Below are positions 29,479 through 37,643 of a stretch of DNA of 64,000 bases, piece by piece. Made by a program: the position numbers and the translations under genes. Below the pieces are notes generated by a model. It did not search any database. It saw nothing but the letters and a program-made list of their open reading frames with translations, and was not told the origin of the DNA. The first letter of the stretch is position 1, and each line of letters starts with the position of its first letter. The DNA comes from Mangrovimicrobium sp033283265 (lineage in GTDB: Bacteria; Pseudomonadota; Gammaproteobacteria; Pseudomonadales; Halieaceae): assembly GCA_033283265.1 (NCBI GenBank), contig JAWMQN010000002.1:248001-312000 (forward strand), in the 5' to 3' direction.

Positions 29479-31232
29479 GCCGCACCTCCGCGCCGCGCCT
29501 TCACCGAGGCCACACCCTCGTTGGACTCCGGCGCTTCGGGAAATTCCGTCGGCGTCACGCCCAGCAGGCGCAGCGCGCCGCGGGTGACCGCCGAGAACAC
29601 GGGCGCAGCGGCGGAACCGCCGCCGTGTTCCTCGCCCTTGGGACCATTGATCACCACCACGGTTACCACCCGCGGGTCCTGCACCGGCGCCACCCCGGCA
29701 AACAGGGCGACGTAGGCATCCTCGACATAGCCCTGCGGGCCGAGCTGGTGGACCGTGCCGGTCTTGCCGCCGACCTCGTAGCCCGGTACCCGCGCCCGGC
29801 GGCCGGTGGCGTCGTCGGATGTCACCGCGTTCAGCATGCCGCGCACCTGCCGCGCCAGCTCCGGCGACAGGACCTGCTCCCCGGCGGGGGGCGGGCCGTC
29901 CAGGGCCAGCAGCGACACCGGCCGCAGCACGCCATCGCTGGCGAAAACGCTGTAGGCCCGGCCCAACTGCAGCGGAGTCGTATTGATGCCATAGCCGAAA
30001 GCCAGGGAAACCTTGTCGGTGGCGTACCAGCGCTTGCGATCCGGCACCAGGCCGTTGGCCTCGCCGGGGAAGCCGGTACCCATGGGCTGGCCGATGCCGA
30101 AGCGCTGCAGGACCTCGCGAATCGGCTCGTGGCCGAGGTCCTGGGCGATCTTGGTCACCCCGACCTGGCTCGACTTCTGCAGGATGCGGGTGAGGGTCGC
30201 CTCGCCGTAGTTGCGCGGGTCGCGGTAGGTCTTGGGGCCAACGCGGATATAGCCCGGCGCGGTGTCGATCACCGTGTCCGGCGTATAGCGGCCGCTCTCC
30301 AGCGCCGCCACCAGGGTCAGGGATTTCATTGTCGAACCGGGCTCGTAGGTGTCGGTGATCGCCCGGTTGCGCATGAACTCCGGCTGCAGCTCCTTGCGGT
30401 TGTTGGGATTGCCGGCCGGGAAATTGGTGATCGCCAGCACCTCGCCGGTGGCTGCGTCGAGGGTCACCACGCTGCCCGACTCGGCGCCTGAGGCCAGCAC
30501 CGCCTTGCGCAACTCCTGGTGCTGCAGGGTCTGCAGGCGCAGGTCGATGGACAGGCGCAGGTCGCGGCCCGGCTCGGCGGGTTCGACCACGCCGATGTCG
30601 CGCACCATGTTGCCCTGCAGGTCCTTGATGTAGCGCTTGCGGCCGGGTTTGCCCAGCAGCCAGTCGTCGTACTCCATCTCGATGCCGGCAATGCCCTTGC
30701 CGTCGAGGTTGGTAAAGCCGACCAGTTGCGCCGCGGCGGCGCCGGCCGGGTAGAAGCGCTGGTACTCGCGCTCGCCGTAGACGCCGGCGATGCCCTTGCC
30801 CAGCACCTCGCGCGCTTTCGCCGGCGACTGGTGGCGGGCCAGGTACATGAAGCGCTTGCCCTCGTAACGCGCCAGCCTGGCCGCCAGCTCTGCCTGCGGC
30901 ATGTCCAGCACTTCCGCCAGCAGCGGGAGTTGCTCGGAAGCGGCGAGCAGCCGGGGATCGGCCCAGATCGAGATCACCGGCGTGCTCACCGCCAGGGGCT
31001 CGCCGCGGCGGTCGGTGATGACGCCGCGGTAGGCCGGGATCTCGGCGCTGCGCAGGGCCCGCGCCTCGCCCTGGTCCTGGAGGAAGCTGTAGCCGTGTTC
31101 GGAGTCGATAATCTGCAGCGAGAGGATGCGCCCCACCAGCAGTGCCAGCAGCGACAGCAGCAGCGCCACGACGACGTACAGGCGCCACATCCCGGCGCCC
31201 TTTGGCTCAGCCTGGTGTCCGCGCACGCTCAC
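29475..31232 (-). CDS. ftsI: Septal peptidoglycan transpeptidase FtsI (PBP3)
   Basis: 585 residues from GTG 31232, which overlaps the ftsL stop (GTGA). A short cytoplasmic tail is followed by a membrane helix (LYVVVALLLSLLALLVGRIL). The non-catalytic domain starts around RSAEIPAYRGVITDRRGEPLA, and the transpeptidase domain has the serine motif GSTMKS and KTG (GGKTGTV). The second active-site motif, SxN in nearly all PBP3 proteins, reads SSQ here (30165-30173, codon CAG). Works with FtsW in septal wall synthesis and is the target of aztreonam-like drugs in relatives. Confidence 0.96.
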   Translation of the reverse strand: MSVRGHQAEPKGAGMWRLYVVVALLLSLLALLVGRILSLQIIDSEHGYSFLQDQGEARALRSAEIPAYRGVITDRRGEPLAVSTPVISIWADPRLLAASEQLPLLAEVLDMPQAELAARLARYEGKRFMYLARHQSPAKAREVLGKGIAGVYGEREYQRFYPAGAAAAQLVGFTNLDGKGIAGIEMEYDDWLLGKPGRKRYIKDLQGNMVRDIGVVEPAEPGRDLRLSIDLRLQTLQHQELRKAVLASGAESGSVVTLDAATGEVLAITNFPAGNPNNRKELQPEFMRNRAITDTYEPGSTMKSLTLVAALESGRYTPDTVIDTAPGYIRVGPKTYRDPRNYGEATLTRILQKSSQVGVTKIAQDLGHEPIREVLQRFGIGQPMGTGFPGEANGLVPDRKRWYATDKVSLAFGYGINTTPLQLGRAYSVFASDGVLRPVSLLALDGPPPAGEQVLSPELARQVRGMLNAVTSDDATGRRARVPGYEVGGKTGTVHQLGPQGYVEDAYVALFAGVAPVQDPRVVTVVVINGPKGEEHGGGSAAAPVFSAVTRGALRLLGVTPTEFPEAPESNEGVASVKARRGGAA

Positions 31233-31570
31233 GGCAGCACCAGGTGATAGCGGGAGAGATCCGGCTCGGCCATCTGCAACTCGCCGCGGGCGACCCGGTC
31301 GACACGCTCGTGGGAGGCCCAGACGCTCTCCTCCAGCAGCAGCCGTCCGTACTCTTCCTGCAGGTGCCACTGCCGCGCTTCGAGAATTTGCAGCTCGGCG
31401 TAGAGTGCCCGGCAGGCATGGGTGGTATGGATAACCGCAAACGCGGAAGCGAGCACCAGCACCAGCGCCAGCAGGTTGAGCCAGGCGAGGCGGCGGGCCG
31501 GCAGGGGGGCGCCGAGCACGGCAGTGGGCAGCGTGGTGCCCGCCAGCTGGGTCGCGGCGCGCGCCTTCAT
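31229..31570 (-). CDS. ftsL: Cell division protein FtsL
   Basis: 113 residues, bitopic. N-terminal cytoplasmic tail, one membrane helix (LAWLNLLALVLVLASAFAVI, about 28-47), then a periplasmic coiled coil (ALYAELQILEARQWHLQEEYGRLLLEE) that pairs with FtsB. Sequence conservation is low in this family, and the call rests on topology and position between rsmH and ftsI. Overlaps both neighbours by 4 bases. Confidence 0.92.
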   Translation of the reverse strand: MKARAATQLAGTTLPTAVLGAPLPARRLAWLNLLALVLVLASAFAVIHTTHACRALYAELQILEARQWHLQEEYGRLLLEESVWASHERVDRVARGELQMAEPDLSRYHLVLP

Positions 31571-32484
31571 GACAGTTTCTCCGCTACCCGCATGATGGCG
31601 CTGCGGGCGCGGACGTTGCCGCCCACCTCGCTGTCGGAGGCGCGCAGCGCCTTGCCGACCAGCTTCATCCTGCGGTTGAGGGCGCTGTCCTGCACCGGCA
31701 CGCCGCGGGGCAACTGCTCGCCGCGGGCCATGTCGCGCATGTAGCGCTTGACCATGCGGTCTTCCAGCGAATGGAAGCTGATCACCACCAGCCGGCCGCC
31801 GGGACGCAGCAAATCCAGCGCCACCGCCAGCAGTTGCTGCAGGTCCTCGAGCTCACGGTTCACCTTGATGCGAATGGCCTGGAAGGTGCGGGTCGCGGGA
31901 TGCTTGTGCTTCTCCCAGCGCGGATTGGCCTCGCTGACCAGCTTCGCCAGCTGCAAGGTGGTAGTCAGCGGCTCCTCGCCGCGATGCTGGACGATGGCCG
32001 CGGCGATGCGCTTGGCGAAGCGCTCCTCGCCGTACTCCTTCAGCACCTCGGCAATGTCCTCCTGCTTGGCCGTTGCCAGCCACTCGGCGGCCGTCGCCCC
32101 GCGACTGGTGTCCATGCGCATGTCCAGGGGGCCTTCCTGCATGAAGCTGAACCCGCGGTCCGCCTCGTCGAGCTGGGGACTGGAGACACCGAGGTCGAGC
32201 AGGATGCCGTCGAGCGCGGGAATCCCGCGTTCGCGCAGCACCTCGGGGAGGTCGGCGAAGGAACCGTGATAGAACATGAAACGGGAATCCTGCGCCTCGA
32301 GTTCCAGGGCCACGGCCTGCGCCGCGGGGTCCTTGTCGGTGGCCAGCAGGCGCCCCCGCGTGTCGAGACTGGCGAGAATGGCCCGGCTGTGCCCACCGCG
32401 GCCAAAGGTGCCGTCCGCATAAATACCGGAGGGCGCCGTTACCAGGGCGTCCACCGCTTCCTGTAACAGTACTGTCTGGTGCAT
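31567..32484 (-). CDS. rsmH: 16S rRNA (cytosine1402-N4)-methyltransferase RsmH
   Basis: 305 residues from ATG 32484. An in-frame GTG at 32493 is possible, but AGGTGG lies 6 bases before the ATG. Methylates N4 of C1402 in the decoding centre. Partner of RsmI, encoded 1.3 kb away, which methylates the ribose of the same base. SAM-binding GTFGRGGHSRAIL, LLDLGVSSPQLDEADRGFSF, ATRTFQAIRIKVN and ISFHSLEDRMVKR are visible. Confidence 0.96.
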   Translation of the reverse strand: MHQTVLLQEAVDALVTAPSGIYADGTFGRGGHSRAILASLDTRGRLLATDKDPAAQAVALELEAQDSRFMFYHGSFADLPEVLRERGIPALDGILLDLGVSSPQLDEADRGFSFMQEGPLDMRMDTSRGATAAEWLATAKQEDIAEVLKEYGEERFAKRIAAAIVQHRGEEPLTTTLQLAKLVSEANPRWEKHKHPATRTFQAIRIKVNRELEDLQQLLAVALDLLRPGGRLVVISFHSLEDRMVKRYMRDMARGEQLPRGVPVQDSALNRRMKLVGKALRASDSEVGGNVRARSAIMRVAEKLS

Positions 32485-32493
32485 GTCGGCCAC

Positions 32494-32949
32494 CTACAGC
32501 TTGAGCGTCAGGAGTGCGTCGGGGATTGCAGCATCGGGCCCCGCATCTGCCAGTGCCGCTTCCTGTTCGGCCTGCCAGAGGGATTGAGACCAGATTTCCA
32601 GCTTGTTGCCCTGCCCCACCAGCATGACCTCCTTTTCCAGCCCGGCGTACTCGCGCTGGGCGGGCGGCAACAGGATGCGGCCGCTGCCGTCGAGGTCGAT
32701 GTCGGTGGCGTAACCCAGCACCAGGCGCTGGAAGCGCTTGACCGCGGGATCGAAGGCGGGGAGACCCTGGATGTCCTTTTCGATGCGCTCCCACTCGGGC
32801 AGGGGATAGATAACGAGGCAGCGGGTCTGGGTGTCGATGGTGACGACAATCTGTCCGTCACACTGGCTCAACAGGCGCTCACGCTGACGCGCTGGCACTG
32901 CCAGTCGTCCTTTCGCATCCATATTGACCTGTTGAACCCCACGAAACAC
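32494..32949 (-). CDS. mraZ: Transcriptional regulator MraZ
   Basis: 151 residues from GTG 32949, matching E. coli MraZ (152). VFRGVQQVNMDAKGRLAVPARQRE is the first AbrB-like motif, and the second is at DLDGSGRILLPPAQREYAGL. GGGGAGAA (32962-32955) is the ribosome binding site. A start twelve codons further up would lose this site and add a non-family extension. It binds direct repeats in its own promoter region and represses the dcw operon in E. coli. First gene of the cluster. Confidence 0.94.
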   Translation of the reverse strand: MFRGVQQVNMDAKGRLAVPARQRERLLSQCDGQIVVTIDTQTRCLVIYPLPEWERIEKDIQGLPAFDPAVKRFQRLVLGYATDIDLDGSGRILLPPAQREYAGLEKEVMLVGQGNKLEIWSQSLWQAEQEAALADAGPDAAIPDALLTLKL

Positions 32950-32967
32950 GCCGGTTCTCCCCACTTG

Positions 32968-32998
32968 AATCTGTCTTCTCTCCACAAAAAGACAGATT
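32968..32998. repeat. Perfect 10-bp inverted repeat in the mraZ leader
   Basis: AATCTGTCTT (32968-32977) and AAGACAGATT (32989-32998) with an 11-nt loop. It lies in the mRNA leader between the mraZ promoter and its ribosome binding site. No T-tract follows, so it is not a standard terminator. Confidence 0.75.
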
Positions 32999-32999
32999 T

Positions 33000-33014
33000 A
33001 CCCACTTATCACCA
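33000..33014 (-). promoter_or_regulatory. Candidate MraZ-binding repeats
   Basis: On the minus strand TGGTG (33014-33010) and TGGGT (33004-33000) are spaced by 10 bases, like the TGGGN repeats bound by MraZ. A weaker TGCAG (33024-33020) continues the period. They lie just downstream of the mraZ -10 box, fitting autorepression. Confidence 0.5.
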
Positions 33015-33023
33015 CTTTCCTGC

Positions 33024-33052
33024 ACTATAGGCTTGCCCATCAGGCCCGTCAA
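33024..33052 (-). promoter_or_regulatory. Sigma-70 promoter of the dcw operon (mraZ)
   Basis: Minus strand TTGACG (33052-33047), 17-base spacer, TATAGT (33029-33024). Expected transcript start near 33017, giving a leader of roughly 65-70 bases before the mraZ GTG. This is the best sigma-70 match I saw in the window, and no terminator interrupts the cluster down to ftsZ. Confidence 0.8.
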
Positions 33053-33423
33053 CACGGGGGGAAAAGAAAAAATGCTGTAAATTCAGGCCTTTACGGTCAT
33101 TTTTGGCATGTTTTTGGGGGCTTTTCCAAGATAAAAAGGGCTGCAAAACAGCCGCCTATACCCAACTCTTGAGGATTCACTTTAAGTTACAGGCTATTTT
33201 TTCATGTAGCGGTGGGGGGATAAGCGCTTTTCGGTATAAACAGTAGGGTTTCTGGCAGCCTGGCTCGAAACAGAGAGCCCGCGGGCTCCGGCGGCGGGTC
33301 AACACGCACTGCGGCTGCATCCGCGACCCAGTACAGAACGGCACCAAGGCACTGCAGAGGTCTGTTCGTACGAGCAGGCCGGCCCCAGTGCTCGTGCACC
33401 AGAAGCCTGCCCGACTGAACAAA
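33053..33423. other. Gene-free region between mraZ promoter and rnpB terminator
   Basis: About 370 bases. The half nearer mraZ (33060-33240) is AT-rich compared with its surroundings, and the half nearer rnpB is GC-rich. I see a terminator-like hairpin at 33132-33153 and no convincing gene. The longest minus-strand frame (up to 33573) overlaps rnpB and has no recognisable product. Confidence 0.55.
33132..33153 (-). terminator. Possible Rho-independent terminator upstream of mraZ promoter
   Basis: Minus strand GGCTG (33153-33149), loop TTTTG, CAGCC (33143-33139), then CTTTTTA. The 5-bp stem is short, but the T-tract is right. It would stop transcripts arriving from the rnpB side before the dcw promoter. 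Confidence 0.5.
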
Positions 33424-33456
33424 GAAAAGGCCCCCCGGTGTCGCCACCGGGGGGCC
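33421..33456 (-). terminator. Rho-independent terminator of rnpB
   Basis: GGCCCCCCGGTG (33429-33440) pairs perfectly with CACCGGGGGGCC (33445-33456), a 12-bp stem with a 4-nt loop. On the minus strand TTTTCTTT follows. It sits just past the RNase P RNA 3' end. Confidence 0.93.
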
Positions 33457-33459
33457 TGT

Positions 33460-33803
33460 ATCAAGTGAGCCGGTCGATAAGCCGGGTTCTGTCGTGGACG
33501 ACCATTCATCTGCGACAGCCGTCGCCGGCTGCCTGTAGCGACCTACCCGAATCCACCGCGGGCCACGGCACAAGGATTCCTATTTGGTCTTGCTCCAGGT
33601 GGGGTTTACCATCGCCACAACTGTTACCAGTTGCGCGGTGCGCTCTTACCGCACCATTTCACCCTTACCCGGCGAACCGGGCGGTATACTTTCTGTTGCA
33701 CTTTCCGTAGGCTCGCGCCCCCCAGGCGTTACCTGGCACCCTGCCCTGTGGAGCCCGGACTTTCCTCCCCCGCCAAAGCGGAAGCGATCGTCTGACCAGC
33801 TCG
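33460..33803 (-). ncRNA. rnpB: RNase P RNA (class A)
   Basis: Catalytic RNA that trims the 5' leaders of tRNA precursors. On the minus strand, segments identical or nearly identical to E. coli M1 RNA appear in the right order: GAGGAAAGTCCGGGCTCCA near the 5' end, GGCAGGGTGCCAGGTAACG, GTGCAACAGAAAG, GGTAAGGGTGAAA, GGTAAGAGCGCACCGCGC, GGAGCAAGACCAAATAGG, and CCACGACAGAACCCGGCTTA at the 3' end. Terminal helix P1 is GAGCTGGTC (33802-33794) with GACCGGCTC (33475-33467). Ends are estimated to within a few bases. Position between rsmI and mraZ is as in Pseudomonas. Confidence 0.97.
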
Positions 33804-33834
33804 GGCGCAACGATACCAGCAGCAACCCCCGCAC

Positions 33835-34671
33835 TCAACGCTCTTTGTCGGCGACCAGGAACTCGTAGAGATCTTTCTTGCGCAGCCCCGACCAGTCCGC
33901 GACCACCGCCGCGGCGCGCTTGGCGGGCAGTTCTTCCGCCAGGCGCCGCAGCAATTGGGCGGTGCCCTCGTCCAGTGCGCTGTCGCGCGGCCTGGCGCCC
34001 GCCACCAGCAAGACGATCTCGCCACGCTGCTGGTTGCTGTCCTCGCCCACCCACTGCTGCAATTCCTGCAGGGGCGCGCGGCGGATGGTCTCGAAGGCCT
34101 TGGTCAATTCGCGCGCCAGCACCGCCTCGCGCTGCGCACCGAAGGCCGCGACCATATCCTCGAGGGTTTCCAGCACCCGGTGGGGCGCCTCGTAAACAAC
34201 CAGCGTGGCGGGCTGGGCGGCGAGCTCCGCCAGGCGCCTCTGGCGGGCGCCCGCCTTTGCGGGCAGAAAGCCTTCGAAGAGGAAGCGGTCGGTTGCCAGC
34301 CCGGCGGCGGAGAGCGCGGCGATCGCGGCACAGGCGCCCGGAACCGGAATCACGGCCACGCCGCGCTCCTGGGCACCGCGGATCAACGGGTAGCCGGGGT
34401 CGGATATCAGCGGCGTGCCGGCGTCGGAGACCAGGGCCACGCTGCCGCCATCGGCGAGGGTTTGCAGCAGGCGCTCGCGGGCGCCCTCGTCGCTGTGCTC
34501 GTGGTAGGCGACCAGCCGCCCCTCGATGCCGAGGTGCTGCAACAGCCGCCGCGAGTGGCGGGTATCCTCGGCGGCGATCAGGTCCGCCTGCTCGAGCACC
34601 TCCACCGCACGCCGGGTAATATCGCCGAGGTTACCGATGGGTGTAGCGACAATGTAAAGCCCCGATTCCAC
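33835..34671 (-). CDS. rsmI: 16S rRNA (cytidine1402-2'-O)-methyltransferase RsmI
   Basis: 278 residues, start GTG 34671. SAM-dependent methylase of the tetrapyrrole-methylase fold. N-terminal LYIVATPIGNLGDITRRA, AEDTRHSRRLL, ALVSDAGTPLISDPGYPL and PVPGACAAIAALSAAGL are hallmarks. Its start is 53 bases from the divergent lpoA start, as in many gammaproteobacteria, and it precedes rnpB on the same strand. Confidence 0.96.
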   Translation of the reverse strand: MESGLYIVATPIGNLGDITRRAVEVLEQADLIAAEDTRHSRRLLQHLGIEGRLVAYHEHSDEGARERLLQTLADGGSVALVSDAGTPLISDPGYPLIRGAQERGVAVIPVPGACAAIAALSAAGLATDRFLFEGFLPAKAGARQRRLAELAAQPATLVVYEAPHRVLETLEDMVAAFGAQREAVLARELTKAFETIRRAPLQELQQWVGEDSNQQRGEIVLLVAGARPRDSALDEGTAQLLRRLAEELPAKRAAAVVADWSGLRKKDLYEFLVADKER

Positions 34672-34724
34672 GTTTAGCCCTTATACTATCGACCGATGAA
34701 GCTGAATTACCCAAGCAGGATACC

Positions 34725-36620
34725 ATGACATTCCCCCGCGTCCCGCCGACTGCCCGCCACCTGGCAAGACTGAGCGGAGCGCTCGCCGTGGCTGTGCTCA
34801 GTGCCTGCGGCGGCGGTCCGCAGCGCGTGGACGAGACCCCCACCGTCGCCGTCTCGACAGTGACGCAACCGCGCGGCTGGGAAGAGGTGACCCTCAGCCC
34901 GGCGCCAGAGTCGCAGTGGAGCAGCGAATTCAGCGCCGCGGCAGCCGCGCTCGAGCAGCAGAACTGGATGGACGCGGAAACCGCCCTGCGCCCCCTCGAA
35001 ACCAGCCTGCTCAACAGCTATGACGGGCAGCAACTGGCCTTCTTGCGGGCGCGCATCGCCCATGTCCGCGGGCAGGAGTCCGCCGCGCTGTCTCAGCTCA
35101 GCGCCCTGGAACAGGTGGCCCTGCCTGCCGGTCTCGATTACGAGGTCTACGCCTTCCACCAGGAATTGCTGCACCTGACCGGGCGCTACCTGGAGGCGGC
35201 GCAGCAGGGCGTGACCGCGCTGCGCCTGTCCGGCGGCAGCAACAGCCGGGAACTGAAGCAGGCAGTCTGGCGCGACCTGCAGCGCACCCGCACGGCGGAG
35301 CTGGACAGTGCACTGGCCGTCAGCGCCGACCCGGACTGGCGCGGCTGGCTGGAGCTCTCCCTGCTGACCCGGCGGCCGGACGGCGACCTGGCCGAGCGCC
35401 TGCGCCAGTGGCAGGCGGGGTACCCGGGGCACGGCGCCGCCAACCCCTTGCCGGGTGGGCTCGAAAATCTTGCCGCGGCGCGAACAGGTGTCGATAACGT
35501 GGCGCTGATACTGCCCCTGAGCGGCCGGCTTTCCGCGGCGGGCAAGGCGGTGCGCGACGGCTACCTGGCCGCCTGGTTTGCCGCCCGCGAACAGGGCGCG
35601 GCACCCGGGCAGTTACAGGTCATCGACAGCGAGGGCTTTGCCGGTGCCAGCGAAGCCTACCAGCACGCCGTCGCCGGCGGCGCGCAGCTGGTCATCGGGC
35701 CGCTGCAGAAAGAGGCGGTCGCCGAGCTGGATGCCCTGCTGGAACGCCCCGCTCCCATCATCGCCCTCAATCGCATCGACAGCCTGGCGCAGGCGACACC
35801 GCAGTTTCCCCGCGGCGCGACCGCCGCTGCCCTCGACCCCAACGAAGTCGACGCACTGGCACCTGCCCTGCCACTCTCGCCGCCGCAACCGCTGATTCAA
35901 CTGGCCCTCGCCCCGGAAGACGAGGTGCGCTGTCTCGCCGACCGCGCCTTTGGCGAGGGCATCCGGCGGATTCTCGTCCTGCGCCCCGCCGGGGAGTGGG
36001 GCGACAAGGTCGAGTCGACGCTGCTGGCGCGCTGGCAGTCCCTCGGAGGCAGCGTGGCGGGACTGGTGAGTTACACCGGTGCGGAGGAGTACTCCGAGTC
36101 GGTGAAGGCGGGGATGGGTATCGCCGCCAGTGAGGCCCGCCGCAGCCGGGTGCGCGACATGCTCGCCAGCAATGTCGAGTTCACGCCCCGGCGGCGCCAG
36201 GATATCGACGCCGTGATGCTGCTGAGCCCCGGCCCGGCCGATGCCCGCGCGCTGAAACCGCTGCTGGCCTTCTACTACGCCGGGGCCCTGCCGGTGTACG
36301 CGCCCTCGGGTATCTATAGCGGCCACCGCGAAGCCCGCGATCGCGACCTCAACGGTGTCCGGGTGGTGGAGATCCCCTGGCTGGTCGATGGCTCCGAGTT
36401 GCGCGACGCGCTCGACCAGGCCGGCCTGGATGCCTACCCGCGGCTCAACGCGCTGGGCGCCGACGCCTATCTCCTGCAGTCGCGCTTCAGCCAGCTGGCC
36501 GATGCGCCCAGCGCACTGCTGCGCGGCAATACCGGCCTGCTCAGCCTGAACGGCGAGGGCCAGGTGGAACGGGATTTACCGCTGGCCGAATTTGACGGCG
36601 GTCGCCTGCAGCCGCGCTGA
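34725..36620 (+). CDS. lpoA: Penicillin-binding protein activator LpoA (lipoprotein)
   Basis: 631 residues. Outer membrane lipoprotein that reaches through the wall to stimulate PBP1A. The signal peptide ends in a lipobox LSAC with Cys28. The N-terminal helical TPR-like domain (about 50-250) is followed by a periplasmic-binding-protein-like domain from about 260 (VALILPLSGRLSAAGKAVRDG, then VIGPLQKEAV). Somewhat longer than the Haemophilus protein. First of lpoA-yraN-diaA-dolP and divergent from rsmI, the standard order. Confidence 0.9.
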   Translation: MTFPRVPPTARHLARLSGALAVAVLSACGGGPQRVDETPTVAVSTVTQPRGWEEVTLSPAPESQWSSEFSAAAAALEQQNWMDAETALRPLETSLLNSYDGQQLAFLRARIAHVRGQESAALSQLSALEQVALPAGLDYEVYAFHQELLHLTGRYLEAAQQGVTALRLSGGSNSRELKQAVWRDLQRTRTAELDSALAVSADPDWRGWLELSLLTRRPDGDLAERLRQWQAGYPGHGAANPLPGGLENLAAARTGVDNVALILPLSGRLSAAGKAVRDGYLAAWFAAREQGAAPGQLQVIDSEGFAGASEAYQHAVAGGAQLVIGPLQKEAVAELDALLERPAPIIALNRIDSLAQATPQFPRGATAAALDPNEVDALAPALPLSPPQPLIQLALAPEDEVRCLADRAFGEGIRRILVLRPAGEWGDKVESTLLARWQSLGGSVAGLVSYTGAEEYSESVKAGMGIAASEARRSRVRDMLASNVEFTPRRRQDIDAVMLLSPGPADARALKPLLAFYYAGALPVYAPSGIYSGHREARDRDLNGVRVVEIPWLVDGSELRDALDQAGLDAYPRLNALGADAYLLQSRFSQLADAPSALLRGNTGLLSLNGEGQVERDLPLAEFDGGRLQPR

Positions 36621-36658
36621 GTAAACTGCCCTCTCGGGCTTGCGCAGGAGAGGGCAGG

Positions 36659-37015
36659 ATGTCGCGGGGCGACGAATTCGAGCAGCGGGCCGCCAGCTGG
36701 TTGCTTGCACAGGGGCTGGAAATCATCGCCCGCAATTACCGCTGTCGCTGCGGCGAGATCGACCTCATAGCGCGCGATACTGGCCACCTCGTGTTCGTCG
36801 AGGTGCGCGCTCGCAGCAATGCCCGTTACGCCTCCGCCGCCGCCTCGGTCGATCTGCGCAAGCAGCGACGCCTGCTGCGCGCCGCCCAGCTCTACCTCCA
36901 GCGACACCCGCAACTGGCCCACCTGCCCTGCCGATTTGACGTCATTGCCTTCGAGCCGCGACAATCCTTCCCGGACCCGCGACCACAATGGATTCGCGGC
37001 GCCTTCACCAGCTGA
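36659..37015 (+). CDS. yraN: YraN family nuclease-fold protein (UPF0102)
   Basis: 118 residues. N-terminal GDEFEQRAASWLLAQGLEII, then CGEIDLIARDTGHLVFVEVR carrying the E...D...E-x-K/R-type residues of the PD-(D/E)XK endonuclease-like fold. Biochemical role is not established. Conserved next to lpoA. Starts 38 bases after lpoA with AGGAGAGG upstream. Confidence 0.9.
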   Translation: MSRGDEFEQRAASWLLAQGLEIIARNYRCRCGEIDLIARDTGHLVFVEVRARSNARYASAAASVDLRKQRRLLRAAQLYLQRHPQLAHLPCRFDVIAFEPRQSFPDPRPQWIRGAFTS

Positions 37016-37036
37016 CCGGCCGGGTTCGGGGAACAA

Positions 37037-37636
37037 GTGGACTACTACGAGATAATCGCCGAGCGATTCCAGGGCACGATCGAACACATCGCCATGAGCG
37101 TGGACCAGATCGCCCAGCCGCTGGCCAGCGGCAGCGAAATGATCTGTCAGGCCCTGCTCGAGGACCGCAAGCTACTCTGCTGCGGCGCCGGCGCCGGCGC
37201 GGCACTCAGCCAGTTACTCGTCGCCAGCCTGCTGTCACGGCTCGACCAGGAGCGCCCCGCCTTCCCCGCCATCTGCCTGAACGCCGACAGTGCCGTACTC
37301 TGCGCCATCACCAGCGACAGCGGTCCCGGCCATGCCTTCGCCCGGCAGGTACACGCACTGGGGCAGGACGGCGATGTGCTGCTGGTGATCAGCAGCGGCG
37401 GCAACAACCCGACGCTGGAACAGGCGATCGATGCGGCGCGGGAGCGGAACATGCGTATCTTCGGCTTGTCCAACGACGCGGACACCGCACTGCCCGAGCT
37501 GCTCGGCCCGGGCGACGTGCTGGTGGAAATCGAGGGCAGCAGCCGCTCGCGCATCATCGAACTGCAGTTGATGTGCCTGAACCAGCTCTGCCAGCTCATC
37601 GAGTACGGACTCTTCGGAAACCACAACCAGGATTGA
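37037..37636 (+). CDS. diaA: SIS-domain protein, DiaA / phosphoheptose-isomerase-like
   Basis: 199 residues, start GTG 37037. Sugar-isomerase (SIS) fold, with KLLCCGAGAGAALSQLLVASLL, DGDVLLVISSGGNNPTLEQAIDAA and a C-terminal EIEGSSRSRIIELQLMCLNQLCQLIE. DiaA binds DnaA and times replication start in E. coli, while GmhA makes heptose. The position between yraN and dolP is that of diaA. The usual GNGGS loop is GAGAG here, so sugar isomerase activity is doubtful. Confidence 0.8.
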   Translation: MDYYEIIAERFQGTIEHIAMSVDQIAQPLASGSEMICQALLEDRKLLCCGAGAGAALSQLLVASLLSRLDQERPAFPAICLNADSAVLCAITSDSGPGHAFARQVHALGQDGDVLLVISSGGNNPTLEQAIDAARERNMRIFGLSNDADTALPELLGPGDVLVEIEGSSRSRIIELQLMCLNQLCQLIEYGLFGNHNQD

Positions 37637-37643
37637 TAACCCC

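Noticed and set aside
28015..31188. Apparent 1057-codon murE protein with a long N-terminal extension
   Set aside because: The extra part is an alternate frame of ftsI. MurE homology starts exactly at ATG 29478, which overlaps the ftsI stop.
33177..33573. Minus-strand open frames between rsmI and mraZ
   Set aside because: They run through the RNase P RNA and its terminator and resemble no known protein.
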